From contig JAATVM010000251.1 in the NCBI GenBank assembly GCA_014523495.1, forward strand, positions 1 to 13,324: a stretch of 13,324 nt of DNA, given 5' to 3'. This stretch comes from Nitrososphaerales archaeon TH1920. Its GTDB lineage: Archaea; Thermoproteota; Nitrososphaeria; Nitrososphaerales; Nitrososphaeraceae. This document shows, one piece after another, positions 7,024-13,324 of the stretch. Made by a program: the position numbers and the translations under genes. The notes beneath the pieces were generated by a model. That model saw only the letters and a list, made by a program, of their open reading frames with translations. It ran no database searches and was not told where the DNA came from. Each line of letters opens with the position of its first letter. Position 1 is the first letter of the stretch.

Positions 7024-7172
7024 CCAGCTGCCGGCATAAAATAGGTGAAAATTTAGAGATCAGAGTTGTTTTTTGGATAGTAATAGTAGGTTTCATACAT
7101 ATTATGGTAATATCTTATAGTCAATGAATTTATTTTCTCGTTGTTGATTTAAGTAATTTTTTCGACATTACG

Positions 7173-7182
7173 TAAATATAAA
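7173..7182 (+). promoter_or_regulatory. TATA-like box for the discoidin-domain protein
   Basis: The sequence taaatataaa is centred 21-22 bases before the TTG at 7199 and 33-34 bases before a second in-frame TTG at 7211. The spacing is slightly short for the first start and slightly long for the second, so it does not decide between them. Confidence 0.4.
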
Positions 7183-7198
7183 AGATTACCAATAAGTC

Positions 7199-8365
7199 TT
7201 GAATTCAGTTTTGATAAAATCATTATATCAGAATAAAAAGTATGTTTTACTCTCATCACTTTTAGTTATGATATTCGTAACTGCTCTTGAAAGTACCATT
7301 CTTTTGTCTGTTAACGGAGAGTCTCAAGCAAAAAGCGATTCACCTGTAGATAATATCGCACAGGGTGGGGCAAATAACAGCACAGAGAATAGCGATGTCC
7401 CAATTGCAAAGATGGTATATAAAAGTAAATCCTATGAAATGTCACCATTCGTAGTTGTGGAGAATGAAGATTTAAAAAGAATTAATTTCCCAGATTTACC
7501 AGATGATTTCCAACCAGTAGTCCAGATACCATCAGACGAAAATATTTCTTTTAGTTTTATAACAAAACCACGCGAAATGAATGCATTTTTTGTTGACTAT
7601 GATGCAGACACAACAGAAATGACTCCACTTAATAGAGTCGGAAAAAATCAATTCAGTTTTGCTGACATCTATGGACTAAAAACATTAGAGCTAAGGGTCA
7701 TATTTCCTGACGGGAAATACGTGACATATACGTGCTTGATAGAAGTTAAGAAGCCTGAAGTAACGGAAGTGGATCTATCAACTGATAATAATAATATCAT
7801 GAATGCTAATGATGATTCATATGGAAATTTACAATCAAATGATGCTAATTCATCTAATTTCGATGAAACATCTCCTACAGAGGAACATGTATTAAATCAA
7901 TATGGTAACATGGTGGATTTGGGTAATGAACAACATGAAGAGCTAAATCTCCCCGATATTCATCAAGAACCAACTAACAATTGTGAATATAATGAAATTC
8001 CAATAGCAGACGTCCAAACTGATATAAACGTTAACACCTCTGACGTGAGCTCTAATAATTCAATATCTAAACCAAGATGGACTGCATTAGATTTAGGACA
8101 GCAACAAAATGTATGTGGTATTAAAGTGACCTTTAAAAACGTAGACAATAAGATAAAATTCTTCACATTAGAATTTTCAAATGATGGAAAAAAATATACA
8201 CCAGCTGAATATTATTCGTCAACAGGGACAAATTCACCTTCAGAAATTTATGATCTAAAAGAAGGTCCTGTGAAAGCGCGATTTATTAAATTAACTGAAT
8301 TGGATATAACCGACTCAATTGAATGGATATCAGACCTCACAGTTTTGGGAAACAATGAACTATGA
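7199..8365 (+). CDS. Membrane-anchored or secreted protein with discoidin (F5/8 type C)-like C-terminal domain
   Basis: The N-terminus has basic residues followed by one hydrophobic helix (about 14-37), a signal peptide or anchor placing the rest outside the cell. Residues about 70-185 look like a compact beta-rich domain (alternating hydrophobic strands, Pro and Asp turns). About 190-285 is an Asn/Asp/Ser/Glu-rich, low-complexity linker. The C-terminus (about 290-385) fits a discoidin-like jelly roll: RWTALDLGQ at 293-301, a GIKVTF strand, EFSNDGKKY at 325-333, ARFIKLTE at 360-367 and a final WISDLTVLG. Such domains bind carbohydrates or other surface ligands; the ligand here is unknown. The domain seems to lack part of the usual N-terminal strands. 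The start is TTG 7199; TTG 7211 would remove four residues without changing the reading. The gene is monocistronic. The overall family is not recognised. Confidence 0.75.
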   Translation: MNSVLIKSLYQNKKYVLLSSLLVMIFVTALESTILLSVNGESQAKSDSPVDNIAQGGANNSTENSDVPIAKMVYKSKSYEMSPFVVVENEDLKRINFPDLPDDFQPVVQIPSDENISFSFITKPREMNAFFVDYDADTTEMTPLNRVGKNQFSFADIYGLKTLELRVIFPDGKYVTYTCLIEVKKPEVTEVDLSTDNNNIMNANDDSYGNLQSNDANSSNFDETSPTEEHVLNQYGNMVDLGNEQHEELNLPDIHQEPTNNCEYNEIPIADVQTDINVNTSDVSSNNSISKPRWTALDLGQQQNVCGIKVTFKNVDNKIKFFTLEFSNDGKKYTPAEYYSSTGTNSPSEIYDLKEGPVKARFIKLTELDITDSIEWISDLTVLGNNEL

Positions 8366-8400
8366 AATCCGTTCATACATAAAAATTTAGTTTATTAAGC

Positions 8401-8410
8401 CATTTTTATT
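8401..8410 (+). terminator. Possible T-rich terminator after the discoidin-domain gene
   Basis: The sequence catttttatt lies 35 bases past the stop codon, in the intergenic space before the next gene. The assignment rests on T-richness only. Confidence 0.25.
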
Positions 8411-8440
8411 AATAACTTTTCCCAGAATTCCGTATAGAAT

Positions 8441-8452
8441 TTATTTTATTCC
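8441..8452 (+). promoter_or_regulatory. TATA-like box for the small 75-residue protein
   Basis: The sequence ttattttattcc is centred about 23 bases before the TTG at 8469, which would give a leaderless transcript starting at the TTG. It is AT-rich like its surroundings, so specificity is weak. Confidence 0.3.
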
Positions 8453-8468
8453 ATAAATAATAGAATTA

Positions 8469-8696
8469 TTGGAATATCCTGTTATTTCTGAAAAGGACGG
8501 TATCAAGATAAAACCCGAAAATATGATTGTTGATAAATTGTATTACTGTATTTATGAGGACAAAGTCTATATTTTTTATAAAGATGAAGAAAATCTCACG
8601 AATTGTTACGAAGTAGACGATCCTCTAGTAGTTAAAGAAATAATCAATAATCCAAATAATTTGGAGGACATAATGTTAAAACATTCTAAGGAATGA
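8469..8696 (+). CDS. Small protein of 75 residues, function unknown
   Basis: I do not recognise this family. The product is acidic and soluble-looking, with a tyrosine-rich centre that alternates like beta strands (LYYCIYEDKVYIFYKDEE, about 24-41), two cysteines (27, 46) and a helical C-terminus. The start is TTG 8469, since an in-frame stop lies at 8454-8456 and no ATG or GTG precedes it. The first internal ATG (8523, codon 19) would cut the protein to 57 residues. It sits between the discoidin-domain gene and Alba, in the same orientation, 47 bases before Alba. Alba has its own TATA-like box, so the two may be transcribed separately. Amino-acid composition looks coding, but the evidence for expression is limited. 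Confidence 0.6.
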   Translation: MEYPVISEKDGIKIKPENMIVDKLYYCIYEDKVYIFYKDEENLTNCYEVDDPLVVKEIINNPNNLEDIMLKHSKE

Positions 8697-8710
8697 CAAA
8701 TCAACAACTA

Positions 8711-8719
8711 ATATATTTA
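8711..8719 (+). promoter_or_regulatory. TATA-like box for Alba
   Basis: The sequence atatattta is centred about 29 bases before the ATG at 8744 and stands out in its context. It predicts a leader of at most a few bases, as is usual for strongly expressed archaeal chromatin genes. Confidence 0.5.
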
Positions 8720-8743
8720 GGATTTTAGAATCGCTCTAATAAC

Positions 8744-9037
8744 ATGACTTCCAGGGCTGAAACAAGAAGGGCAAGTAATGAAATTTTGATAGGAAAGAAA
8801 CCTTTGATGACCTATGTGACTGCAACATTGGTTCAACTAGCAAACGAACCAACAGTGTTTGTTAAAGCCAGAGGAAGAAGTATAACTCGTGCAGTAGACG
8901 TAGCACAAATTATTGTTAAACGTATGGATAACATGGGATATAAAATTGGATCTGTAAAAATAGGATCACAAGTAATCCAATCTGAAGATGGTAGAGAGCG
9001 AAATGTTTCAACTATAGAAGTACAGATATCTAGATAA
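8744..9037 (+). CDS. albA: Alba chromatin/RNA-binding protein
   Basis: Alba is a small, abundant, dimeric protein that coats archaeal DNA and also binds RNA. The family hallmark IGKKPLMTYV is at 16-25, with the lysine pair Lys18/Lys19 equivalent to the DNA-contacting, modifiable lysines of the Sulfolobus protein. The KARGRSITRAVDVA segment (42-55) and the closing beta strands (about 65-96) complete the single-domain alpha/beta fold. The usual Asn of the MNYV motif is Thr here. The length of 97 residues is standard. The ATG start follows a good TATA-like box. A T-rich stretch after the gene is a probable terminator. The assignment is secure. Confidence 0.97.
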   Translation: MTSRAETRRASNEILIGKKPLMTYVTATLVQLANEPTVFVKARGRSITRAVDVAQIIVKRMDNMGYKIGSVKIGSQVIQSEDGRERNVSTIEVQISR

Positions 9038-9103
9038 AAAGTAGTATTCTAATTAATTTAGGCTAGGTGCATACAATAAATTGAGAATAAAATAAATCGA
9101 GGA

Positions 9104-9123
9104 TAGTTTTTACTTCGTTTTTC
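9104..9123 (+). terminator. Possible double T-tract terminator after Alba
   Basis: Two T-runs (9107-9111 and 9118-9123) lie within 20 bases, about 70-85 bases after the Alba stop. This fits hairpin-free archaeal termination; the distance from the stop is rather long. Confidence 0.35.
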
Positions 9124-9144
9124 ATCCAATTATTAAGATTTTGA

Positions 9145-9411
9145 GTGACTGGAACACGATATCAATTAGCAATTCAGCTGATGCAATTACTGGGGGATAA
9201 TGTTGTTGTTGCAACAACTAAATTGTCAGCTGTTCGTTGGAAAGATTGGGGAAGTGTCTAGTTTGTGTTTGGATAATTACCATTTCATCTAATGCATTCG
9301 TGGCAGGTCTCATATCGTAGATTATTAGTCTCCTCTTTTGATATTTATGAAAATAAGCCAAAGTATTTAGTTGATGAAGCCCAGTTCTATACTAAATTTA
9401 ATAAATGGTAA
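9145..9411 (+). pseudogene. Decayed remnant, probably the C-terminus of a PiT-family phosphate permease
   Basis: The roughly 360-base gap after Alba has no intact gene on either strand, but 9145-9411 reads as protein-like sequence broken across three frames. Frame A (9145-9258) ends in SAVRWKDWGSV then TAG. Frame B continues at 9258 with WIITISSNAFVAGLIS, then a TAG at 9318 where a Trp (TGG) would fit, then IISLLF. Frame C (9337-9411) gives DIYENKPKYLVDEAQFY and ends at TAA 9409. Joined, the order is a Trp-rich loop, a hydrophobic helix of the form W-I-x-T-I-x(7)-GL-x-W and a charged tail. That resembles the last helix of PiT inorganic phosphate transporters. The rest of such a gene is absent upstream, so this looks like a truncated, mutated leftover. 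The family call is tentative; the decay pattern is clearer. Confidence 0.5.
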
Positions 9412-9661
9412 CAGAATATTCATTTCCAAAAATATTTTCAATTAATTTATGAATATATTTAATATTACTACAAAATCTAATTTCTGCCATATCAGTTGAA
9501 TCTGAGTATGTTATTTCAAGAACAAAACATCCTGACGTTCTCTTATTAATGTACATTTTCTTCTTCCTATTCTTAGTCGATTCTATTCGTACTCCCTCAT
9601 CAATGTCCAAAGTTAACAATTTATGTGATAATTGTTTCGAAATCGATACAATTGAAGACAA
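9398..9661 (-). CDS. Protein of 87 residues, function unknown
   Basis: I do not recognise this protein. It is a small soluble alpha/beta-looking product: an N-terminal helix (about 4-16), a basic stretch KNRKKKMYINKR at about 31-42, a strand pair around CFVLEITYS (45-53) and AEIRFCS (59-65), and a C-terminal helix (about 67-79). The start is TTG at 9661. An upstream ATG on the same strand (9673) runs into a stop after two codons, so it is not the start. A TATA-like box at 9701-9711 would give a leader of roughly 20 bases. The stop overlaps the tail of the decayed permease remnant on the other strand. It lies 51 bases downstream of the 194-residue unknown gene in the same orientation and may be co-transcribed with it. 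Confidence 0.55.
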   Translation of the reverse strand: MSSIVSISKQLSHKLLTLDIDEGVRIESTKNRKKKMYINKRTSGCFVLEITYSDSTDMAEIRFCSNIKYIHKLIENIFGNEYSVTIY

Positions 9662-9700
9662 TGATTATTCCATGTTAGTAAGTAGTTTGAATTTATTCTT

Positions 9701-9711
9701 ATCTTTATACC
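9701..9711 (-). promoter_or_regulatory. TATA-like box for the 87-residue gene
   Basis: On the minus strand this reads ggtataaagat, about 45 bases before the TTG at 9661. It lies at the junction with the end of the upstream gene, so it could allow separate expression. Confidence 0.35.
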
Positions 9712-9712
9712 T

Positions 9713-10297
9713 TTACAGAATACTGCTTTTAAAAATACTACTATTACATAGTGCTATCTTATCTATGGTGCTATTAAGGAATTGTCTGAATAAGTTATTC
9801 TGAAGCAATACGTAATTTCTATCAACTACTAATCCGACATACATTATTCTCCCTTTCTGAAATACTACCGCAATTTGAGAAATTATATTTGCCCTTTCGT
9901 AAGGAAATTTTCCATCCTTATTGGCAAGTGATATTTCATCAGGATGGATAAACAGAGAGGTATTGGATGCTTTTAGATTTTTTTCCTCTCGCCTGTGATT
10001 TAACATCTTGATGATGAGATCCAAATCATGATCTATATTAGGTAATTCAATATTCTCTTTAAAAGTGATATTTTTAACAGTATCATCAGAGGTACTTATC
10101 CACGCGATTCTATATACACTGGGAAGTTTTGTCCAACTATCATTGAATTCTGAAATTTCGGATAGAAGTTTTTGGATCTCCATCACAGATGTCTTTAAAT
10201 TAGTTTCAATTTGTCTATGTTGATTTAAAACCAATTTGGCTATTTGCTCTTTGACATCTTGAATATTTTTTATCTGTTTCTTGTTAGGTAACAACAT
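9713..10297 (-). CDS. Protein of 194 residues with N-terminal coiled coil, function unknown
   Basis: The family is not recognised. Residues about 8-52 are strongly helical and charged with heptad-like hydrophobic spacing, suggesting a coiled coil. The middle (about 58-130) is mixed and has RIAWISTSDD. Residues about 133-170 look like a small alpha/beta unit (ERANIISQIAVVFQKGRIMY, then VGLVVDRNYVLL) ending in a helix. This layout, a helical stalk followed by an alpha/beta sensor-like unit, might suggest a signalling or regulatory protein, but no motif supports a specific role. There is no signal peptide or membrane helix. The ATG at 10297 has a TATA-like box about 30 bases upstream. The gene follows the symporter in the same direction after a 117-base gap; the intervening box argues for its own promoter. 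Confidence 0.7.
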   Translation of the reverse strand: MLLPNKKQIKNIQDVKEQIAKLVLNQHRQIETNLKTSVMEIQKLLSEISEFNDSWTKLPSVYRIAWISTSDDTVKNITFKENIELPNIDHDLDLIIKMLNHRREEKNLKASNTSLFIHPDEISLANKDGKFPYERANIISQIAVVFQKGRIMYVGLVVDRNYVLLQNNLFRQFLNSTIDKIALCNSSIFKSSIL

Positions 10298-10322
10298 TGC
10301 GATAGACGATCCGTGCTGAATT

Positions 10323-10334
10323 CCTTATATTTAC
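10323..10334 (-). promoter_or_regulatory. TATA-like box for the 194-residue gene
   Basis: On the minus strand this reads gtaaatataagg, centred about 31 bases before the ATG at 10297. It predicts a leader of around five bases and transcription independent of the symporter. Confidence 0.45.
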
Positions 10335-10414
10335 TAATTGCTACATCTGTTTGACCTGAGGACAATAATGTAGGGCTAACTGCAAATACGCACTTGAGGT
10401 ACACATCTTTTTTG

Positions 10415-11950
10415 TCAAGAATATTTCAATCCACTTGGACTTGTATAGCCTTTAAGGTCTTGACCCAATATTATATCTTCTTCAGGTGGAACATATTCTA
10501 TAACACCATGTCTCTCTATTCCCGGATGCTTTTTCTGTGTCGCAAGAGCTACTACTACAAATGCTACAAACGATACGACTGGTGGTATCATTGTATCAAG
10601 ACCAGCAAGTTCTGGTGGAATAACATAATACAACAACAATCTGAGAGAAGATCCTAAGATCAAAGATGTGAGCGCAGCAGGTAGATTTGATTTTTTCCAA
10701 AACAGACCCAAAGTAAGAGGTGCCCATGCACCAGCAAATACAATATCAAAGGCTAAGATGAGGTAGACACCGGGTTGTGGCAATAAATATCCCAGAATAA
10801 ATGCAGCAGCCATCATTGGAATGGTAAATATCCTTGTGGTTCTCAATAGTTTTTTATCATCCATAGCTGGTTTTTTGAACCATTTTTTCAATATGTCTCG
10901 TTGTATAATGTTCCTTGACATGACGCTGGATATTGCGAGTAGTCCTCCATTTGCTGTTGACATAGATGCTCCCAATACCCCCATTAGAAGAGCAATTCCT
11001 ATTGCAAATGGTACGTGATTTATGGCCAAGTCAGGATACGCCGTAAATGGGTCAGCAAGATTTGGAAGGAAATATAACGCTACTATACCCATCATACTTG
11101 TGGGAATGACTGTAAATAATGTCAATCCTGCGCCCATAAATGCGCCCCTTTGTGCTGTCTTGCCATCTTTGGCCGCAAAAACTCTTTCCATAAAATCAAG
11201 GGCGACTATATCACCCAAAGCTAAAGCCAAAATTCCTGCCCAATTAACAAGTGCGCCATTTCCCATGTCAGTTAGTCCTGAAAGATCAAGGTAAGCAGGT
11301 GGTGCATTACCTAGAATAGTACCAAAATCAATTCCTGCAAATCCTCCAGCGAAAAATATGAAAGCAGCCCAAAATGCACCTATTGCTAGATAAATTTGGA
11401 ATATATCAGTATACGCCGAGGAGAAGAGGCCACCAGCAAAAGTATACACCAGTACAACTAGTGCAGCGATGAGCATTGACCAAAAGAAATCAATATGTAA
11501 TACTGCAGAAAGAATATATCCACTAGCAGCAAAGTTACCAGCTACGAGAACTATAAAGCTAATCATCATAAGTACACCCGAGATACCTTCTGCACCGGCT
11601 CCAAACCTTCTGTAGTAAAAGTCAGGAAGAGTAAGCATTGACATCTTGTTCAACTTTTTACCATAAAATGCCCCTGTAAGTATCAAACATATACCAAGCC
11701 CAATTGGAATGACAGCTCCAGCCCAAAAACCAAATTGGTAGACCAGGGAAACATTACCAAGAGAAGAATTTCCATCTATTGCTTGAGCAGCCAGCATTGT
11801 ACCTACAAAAAAAAGTGGCAGACTCTTACCCGCAACCATGTACCTTTTACTGCTTTTCTTTACGAGCCTTGAGGTTAATGTTCCGACAATTATAGATGCG
11901 GCTAAAAAAGCAATAACACCGACTCCATACCAGTCAAGTGATACCATCAT
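10415..11950 (-). CDS. Sodium/solute symporter (SSS family), possibly for urea or a guanidino compound
   Basis: This is an integral membrane transporter that couples solute uptake to an ion gradient. The 511 residues contain about thirteen hydrophobic helices, the usual SSS number, with a soluble C-terminal tail of about 45 residues. Family signatures include the RYMVAGKSLP segment at about 36-45 after the first helix, AGGLFSSAYTDIFQ in the middle (the SSS region between helices 4 and 5), and MSTANGGLLAISSVMSRNI. The last corresponds to the sodium-site helix, with its Ser/Thr residues present. The start is ATG 11950; an adjacent ATG at 11947 is equivalent. The gene is divergent from a ureohydrolase. 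SSS proteins transport sugars, amino acids, nucleobases, urea and others, so the substrate is undetermined. The neighbour makes urea, agmatine or another guanidino compound reasonable guesses. Confidence 0.88.
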   Translation of the reverse strand: MMVSLDWYGVGVIAFLAASIIVGTLTSRLVKKSSKRYMVAGKSLPLFFVGTMLAAQAIDGNSSLGNVSLVYQFGFWAGAVIPIGLGICLILTGAFYGKKLNKMSMLTLPDFYYRRFGAGAEGISGVLMMISFIVLVAGNFAASGYILSAVLHIDFFWSMLIAALVVLVYTFAGGLFSSAYTDIFQIYLAIGAFWAAFIFFAGGFAGIDFGTILGNAPPAYLDLSGLTDMGNGALVNWAGILALALGDIVALDFMERVFAAKDGKTAQRGAFMGAGLTLFTVIPTSMMGIVALYFLPNLADPFTAYPDLAINHVPFAIGIALLMGVLGASMSTANGGLLAISSVMSRNIIQRDILKKWFKKPAMDDKKLLRTTRIFTIPMMAAAFILGYLLPQPGVYLILAFDIVFAGAWAPLTLGLFWKKSNLPAALTSLILGSSLRLLLYYVIPPELAGLDTMIPPVVSFVAFVVVALATQKKHPGIERHGVIEYVPPEEDIILGQDLKGYTSPSGLKYS

Positions 11951-11964
11951 GCCATCTTATTGGA

Positions 11965-11976
11965 TTATATATATAA
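11965..11976 (-). promoter_or_regulatory. TATA-like box for the symporter gene
   Basis: The run ttatatatataa (palindromic in sense, followed by gg on the plus strand) is centred about 20 bases before the ATG at 11950. On the minus strand it continues from cc, reading ccttatatatataa, and the upstream half of the box is about 26 bases from the ATG. A leaderless transcript is predicted. Confidence 0.45.
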
Positions 11977-12012
11977 GGATTAACTAGAAAAACGTAAAAT
12001 AACTAAGGAATT

Positions 12013-12137
12013 TACAATTACTGAATAGCTTACAATTATTATTTCTAAAAAACAACAACTATTATACAGTATTTGGATGGACTTTGCCAAGTGAATTAAA
12101 AATGAATTTGTGATAGTAGTTGAACTACATACAATTA
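12013..12137. repeat. Three copies of TACAATTA in the divergent intergenic region
   Basis: The octamer tacaatta occurs at 12013-12020, 12031-12038 and 12130-12137, all in the same orientation. The first two are exactly 18 bases apart. The last is directly upstream of the ureohydrolase TATA-like box. This arrangement could be an operator for a shared regulator of the symporter and ureohydrolase, but the region is AT-rich and short repeats arise easily. Confidence 0.3.
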
Positions 12138-12144
12138 CTTAGCA

Positions 12145-12156
12145 ATATTTAAAAAA
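12145..12156 (+). promoter_or_regulatory. TATA-like box for the ureohydrolase gene
   Basis: The sequence atatttaaaaaa is centred about 35 bases before the ATG at 12186 and predicts a leader of roughly ten bases. It faces away from the symporter box about 170 bases to the left. Confidence 0.45.
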
Positions 12157-12185
12157 TACACTGCGATTAAAAAGATAGACAAAAA

Positions 12186-13324
12186 ATGGGTATGGAATTT
12201 TATGGTAATTCTTACAAGGGTAACGATGAGCCAATTTTTGTGGGAATACCTACATTCTTGAAACTACCTTGGATACGAAGTCACAAAGAACTAAAAAGCG
12301 TCAAACCAGATGTAGCGATAATTGGAGAGCCCTTTGACTTTGGTACCACTATTCGTCCTGGGGCAAGATACGGCCCGCGTGCAATTAGGGCTGCGTCTAC
12401 CGTGCCCTCACCACCATATGAACATTTCAATATAGAAACAGGGGTTGATCCTTTTGGAGTTTTTAGGAGTGTTGATTATGGCGATGTAGTAGTCTCTCCT
12501 GGTGATGTCGTGGAATCCCACAGAAGGATGACAGATAAGGTCAAAGAGGTTCTAGATTTAGACGGCATACCAATAATGCTGGGTGGAGATCATTCAATTA
12601 CTTTTGCAAACGTTCGTGCATTCGCCAAGAAATATAAGAATATTGGAATGATCCATATTGATACACATGCCGATTGTGCCCCACAAGGACTGTGTGGATT
12701 CAAGTATGATCATGGCGCACATATAAGAAGAATAATGGAGCTTGGCTGCCTTAAAGGAAAGAACTATACTTTGATAGGACCGCGCGGTTATTGGCCAGGA
12801 CCGAACTTGTATAAATGGATGGCTGACCAGGATTTCCAGTGGTTTACAATGCTGGATGTTGAAGAGCTCGGAATAGACAAGATAGCAAAAGAAGCTGCGG
12901 ATAGAGCGAACGATAATGTAGATGCAGTCTATATAAGCTGGGACATAGATACTTTCGATCCTGCTTATGCTCCTGGTACAGGAGAACCAGAACCGAACGG
13001 TCTGACATCAAGGGAGGGTATGCGATTGATGAGGCTTCTTTCTACCTCATTTGATCCAGATAGGTTTGCGTTTGATCTGGTTGAAGTAGCTCCCAATTAC
13101 GATGTTAGTGATGGTAATTCATATAATGGCGGTATCACCTCAGGTCTAGCAAACAGACTGATTGTCGAACTACTTGCAGGCTTATCACTAACAAAGAAAG
13201 GCCTGTCTGGAGGAACTCCAGTTAGACCGAAATTTTACAGGGGATTGGGTAATACTTATGACTTTGGTAAAGGACCCAAGGCCAAAGCTCCAAAGAGACC
13301 TCCACTAAGTTATGGCAAAAATGC
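12186..13324 (+). CDS. Ureohydrolase (agmatinase/guanidinase group), incomplete at the window end
   Basis: This metalloenzyme hydrolyses a guanidino group to release urea. I translated it from ATG 12186; no stop occurs before the window ends, so at least 379 codons are present. All six dimetal ligands of the family are visible: His136 in GGDHS, Asp159/His161/Asp163 in HIDTHAD, and Asp253/Asp255 in SWDIDTFDPAYAPGTG. The RPGARYGPRAIR segment (57-68) is typical of agmatinase-like members. EVAPNYDVSD follows the second metal motif. The family's usual HxDAHxD reads HIDTHAD. The protein is longer than standard agmatinases (about 300-320 residues), with an N-terminal extension of about 40 residues and a basic, proline-rich tail. 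The substrate could be agmatine, guanidinobutyrate, guanidine or arginine and is not decided here. It is divergent from a symporter, suggesting uptake and breakdown of a nitrogen compound. Confidence 0.9.
   Translation, partial: MGMEFYGNSYKGNDEPIFVGIPTFLKLPWIRSHKELKSVKPDVAIIGEPFDFGTTIRPGARYGPRAIRAASTVPSPPYEHFNIETGVDPFGVFRSVDYGDVVVSPGDVVESHRRMTDKVKEVLDLDGIPIMLGGDHSITFANVRAFAKKYKNIGMIHIDTHADCAPQGLCGFKYDHGAHIRRIMELGCLKGKNYTLIGPRGYWPGPNLYKWMADQDFQWFTMLDVEELGIDKIAKEAADRANDNVDAVYISWDIDTFDPAYAPGTGEPEPNGLTSREGMRLMRLLSTSFDPDRFAFDLVEVAPNYDVSDGNSYNGGITSGLANRLIVELLAGLSLTKKGLSGGTPVRPKFYRGLGNTYDFGKGPKAKAPKRPPLSYGKN

Noticed and set aside
7002..7129. Plus-strand stretch encoding a hydrophobic segment (VVFWIVIVGFIHIMVI) before the discoidin-domain gene
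   Set aside because: The frame has no ATG, GTG or TTG ahead of the hydrophobic part and ends at a TGA; it overlaps the promoter area of polymerase IV, so chance is more likely.
9205..9218. Perfect 14-base palindrome gttgttgcaacaac
   Set aside because: It lies inside the decayed permease remnant, in codons for Val-Val-Ala-Thr-Thr, and has no promoter nearby; it is probably incidental.
9549..9803. Plus-strand hydrophobic frame of 84 codons across the two unknown minus-strand genes
   Set aside because: Its Leu/Phe/Ile-rich character is what AT-rich antisense of charged coding sequence gives, and it bridges two better minus-strand genes.
1..13324. CRISPR arrays, tRNA or rRNA genes, insertion sequences, phage or defence genes
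   Set aside because: No regularly spaced repeats, T-loop-like tRNA signatures, transposase motifs or terminal inverted repeats were found on reading the window.

Overview
The window looks like part of the genome of an ammonia-oxidising archaeon (Thaumarchaeota/Nitrososphaerota). The AT-rich composition, judged by eye, would fit a Nitrosocosmicus-like member of the Nitrososphaerales. The archaeal signs are an Alba chromatin protein, an archaeal-type GTP-dependent dephospho-CoA kinase, a Dpo4-like Y-family polymerase with a C-terminal PCNA-binding box, an anaerobic-type (early cobalt insertion) cobalamin gene cluster, and TATA-like boxes about 25-30 nt upstream of many start codons with little or no leader. 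The taxonomic placement is inference; no marker RNA gene is present.

Layout. Positions 121-1771 (+) hold an Mrp/NBP35-type Fe-S cluster carrier ATPase overlapped by a dephospho-CoA kinase. The 364-base gap that follows is not empty: on the minus strand it encodes a 46-residue protein with seven cysteines (1887-2027). Positions 2136-4669 (+) carry an overlapping, compact cobalamin cluster: cbiG, a tandem-domain cbiX and cbiC. Next comes a stand-alone tRNA-editing protein resembling the C-terminal half of alanyl-tRNA synthetase (4797-5759, +), preceded by a possible 14-codon leader peptide. It converges on a minus-strand DNA polymerase IV (5849-6982).

Positions 7199-9037 (+) hold a membrane-anchored or secreted protein with a discoidin-like C-terminus, a small unknown protein and Alba. 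Positions 9145-9411 are a stop- and frameshift-ridden remnant that reads like the C-terminus of a PiT phosphate permease. Two unknown minus-strand genes follow (9398-9661, 9713-10297).

The right end has a sodium/solute symporter (10415-11950, -) divergent from a ureohydrolase of the agmatinase/guanidinase group (12186 to the window end, +, incomplete). Their shared 235-base intergenic region has a TATA-like box for each gene and three copies of an 8-base repeat. The pair suggests uptake and hydrolysis of a guanidino compound to urea, which would be relevant to nitrogen supply in an ammonia oxidiser; the substrate is not determined by the sequence.

No tRNA, rRNA, CRISPR array, insertion sequence or phage gene was seen. 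Most of the window is ordinary core archaeal genome. The least explained items are the cysteine-rich microprotein, the decayed permease remnant, the leader peptide and the symporter/ureohydrolase pair.
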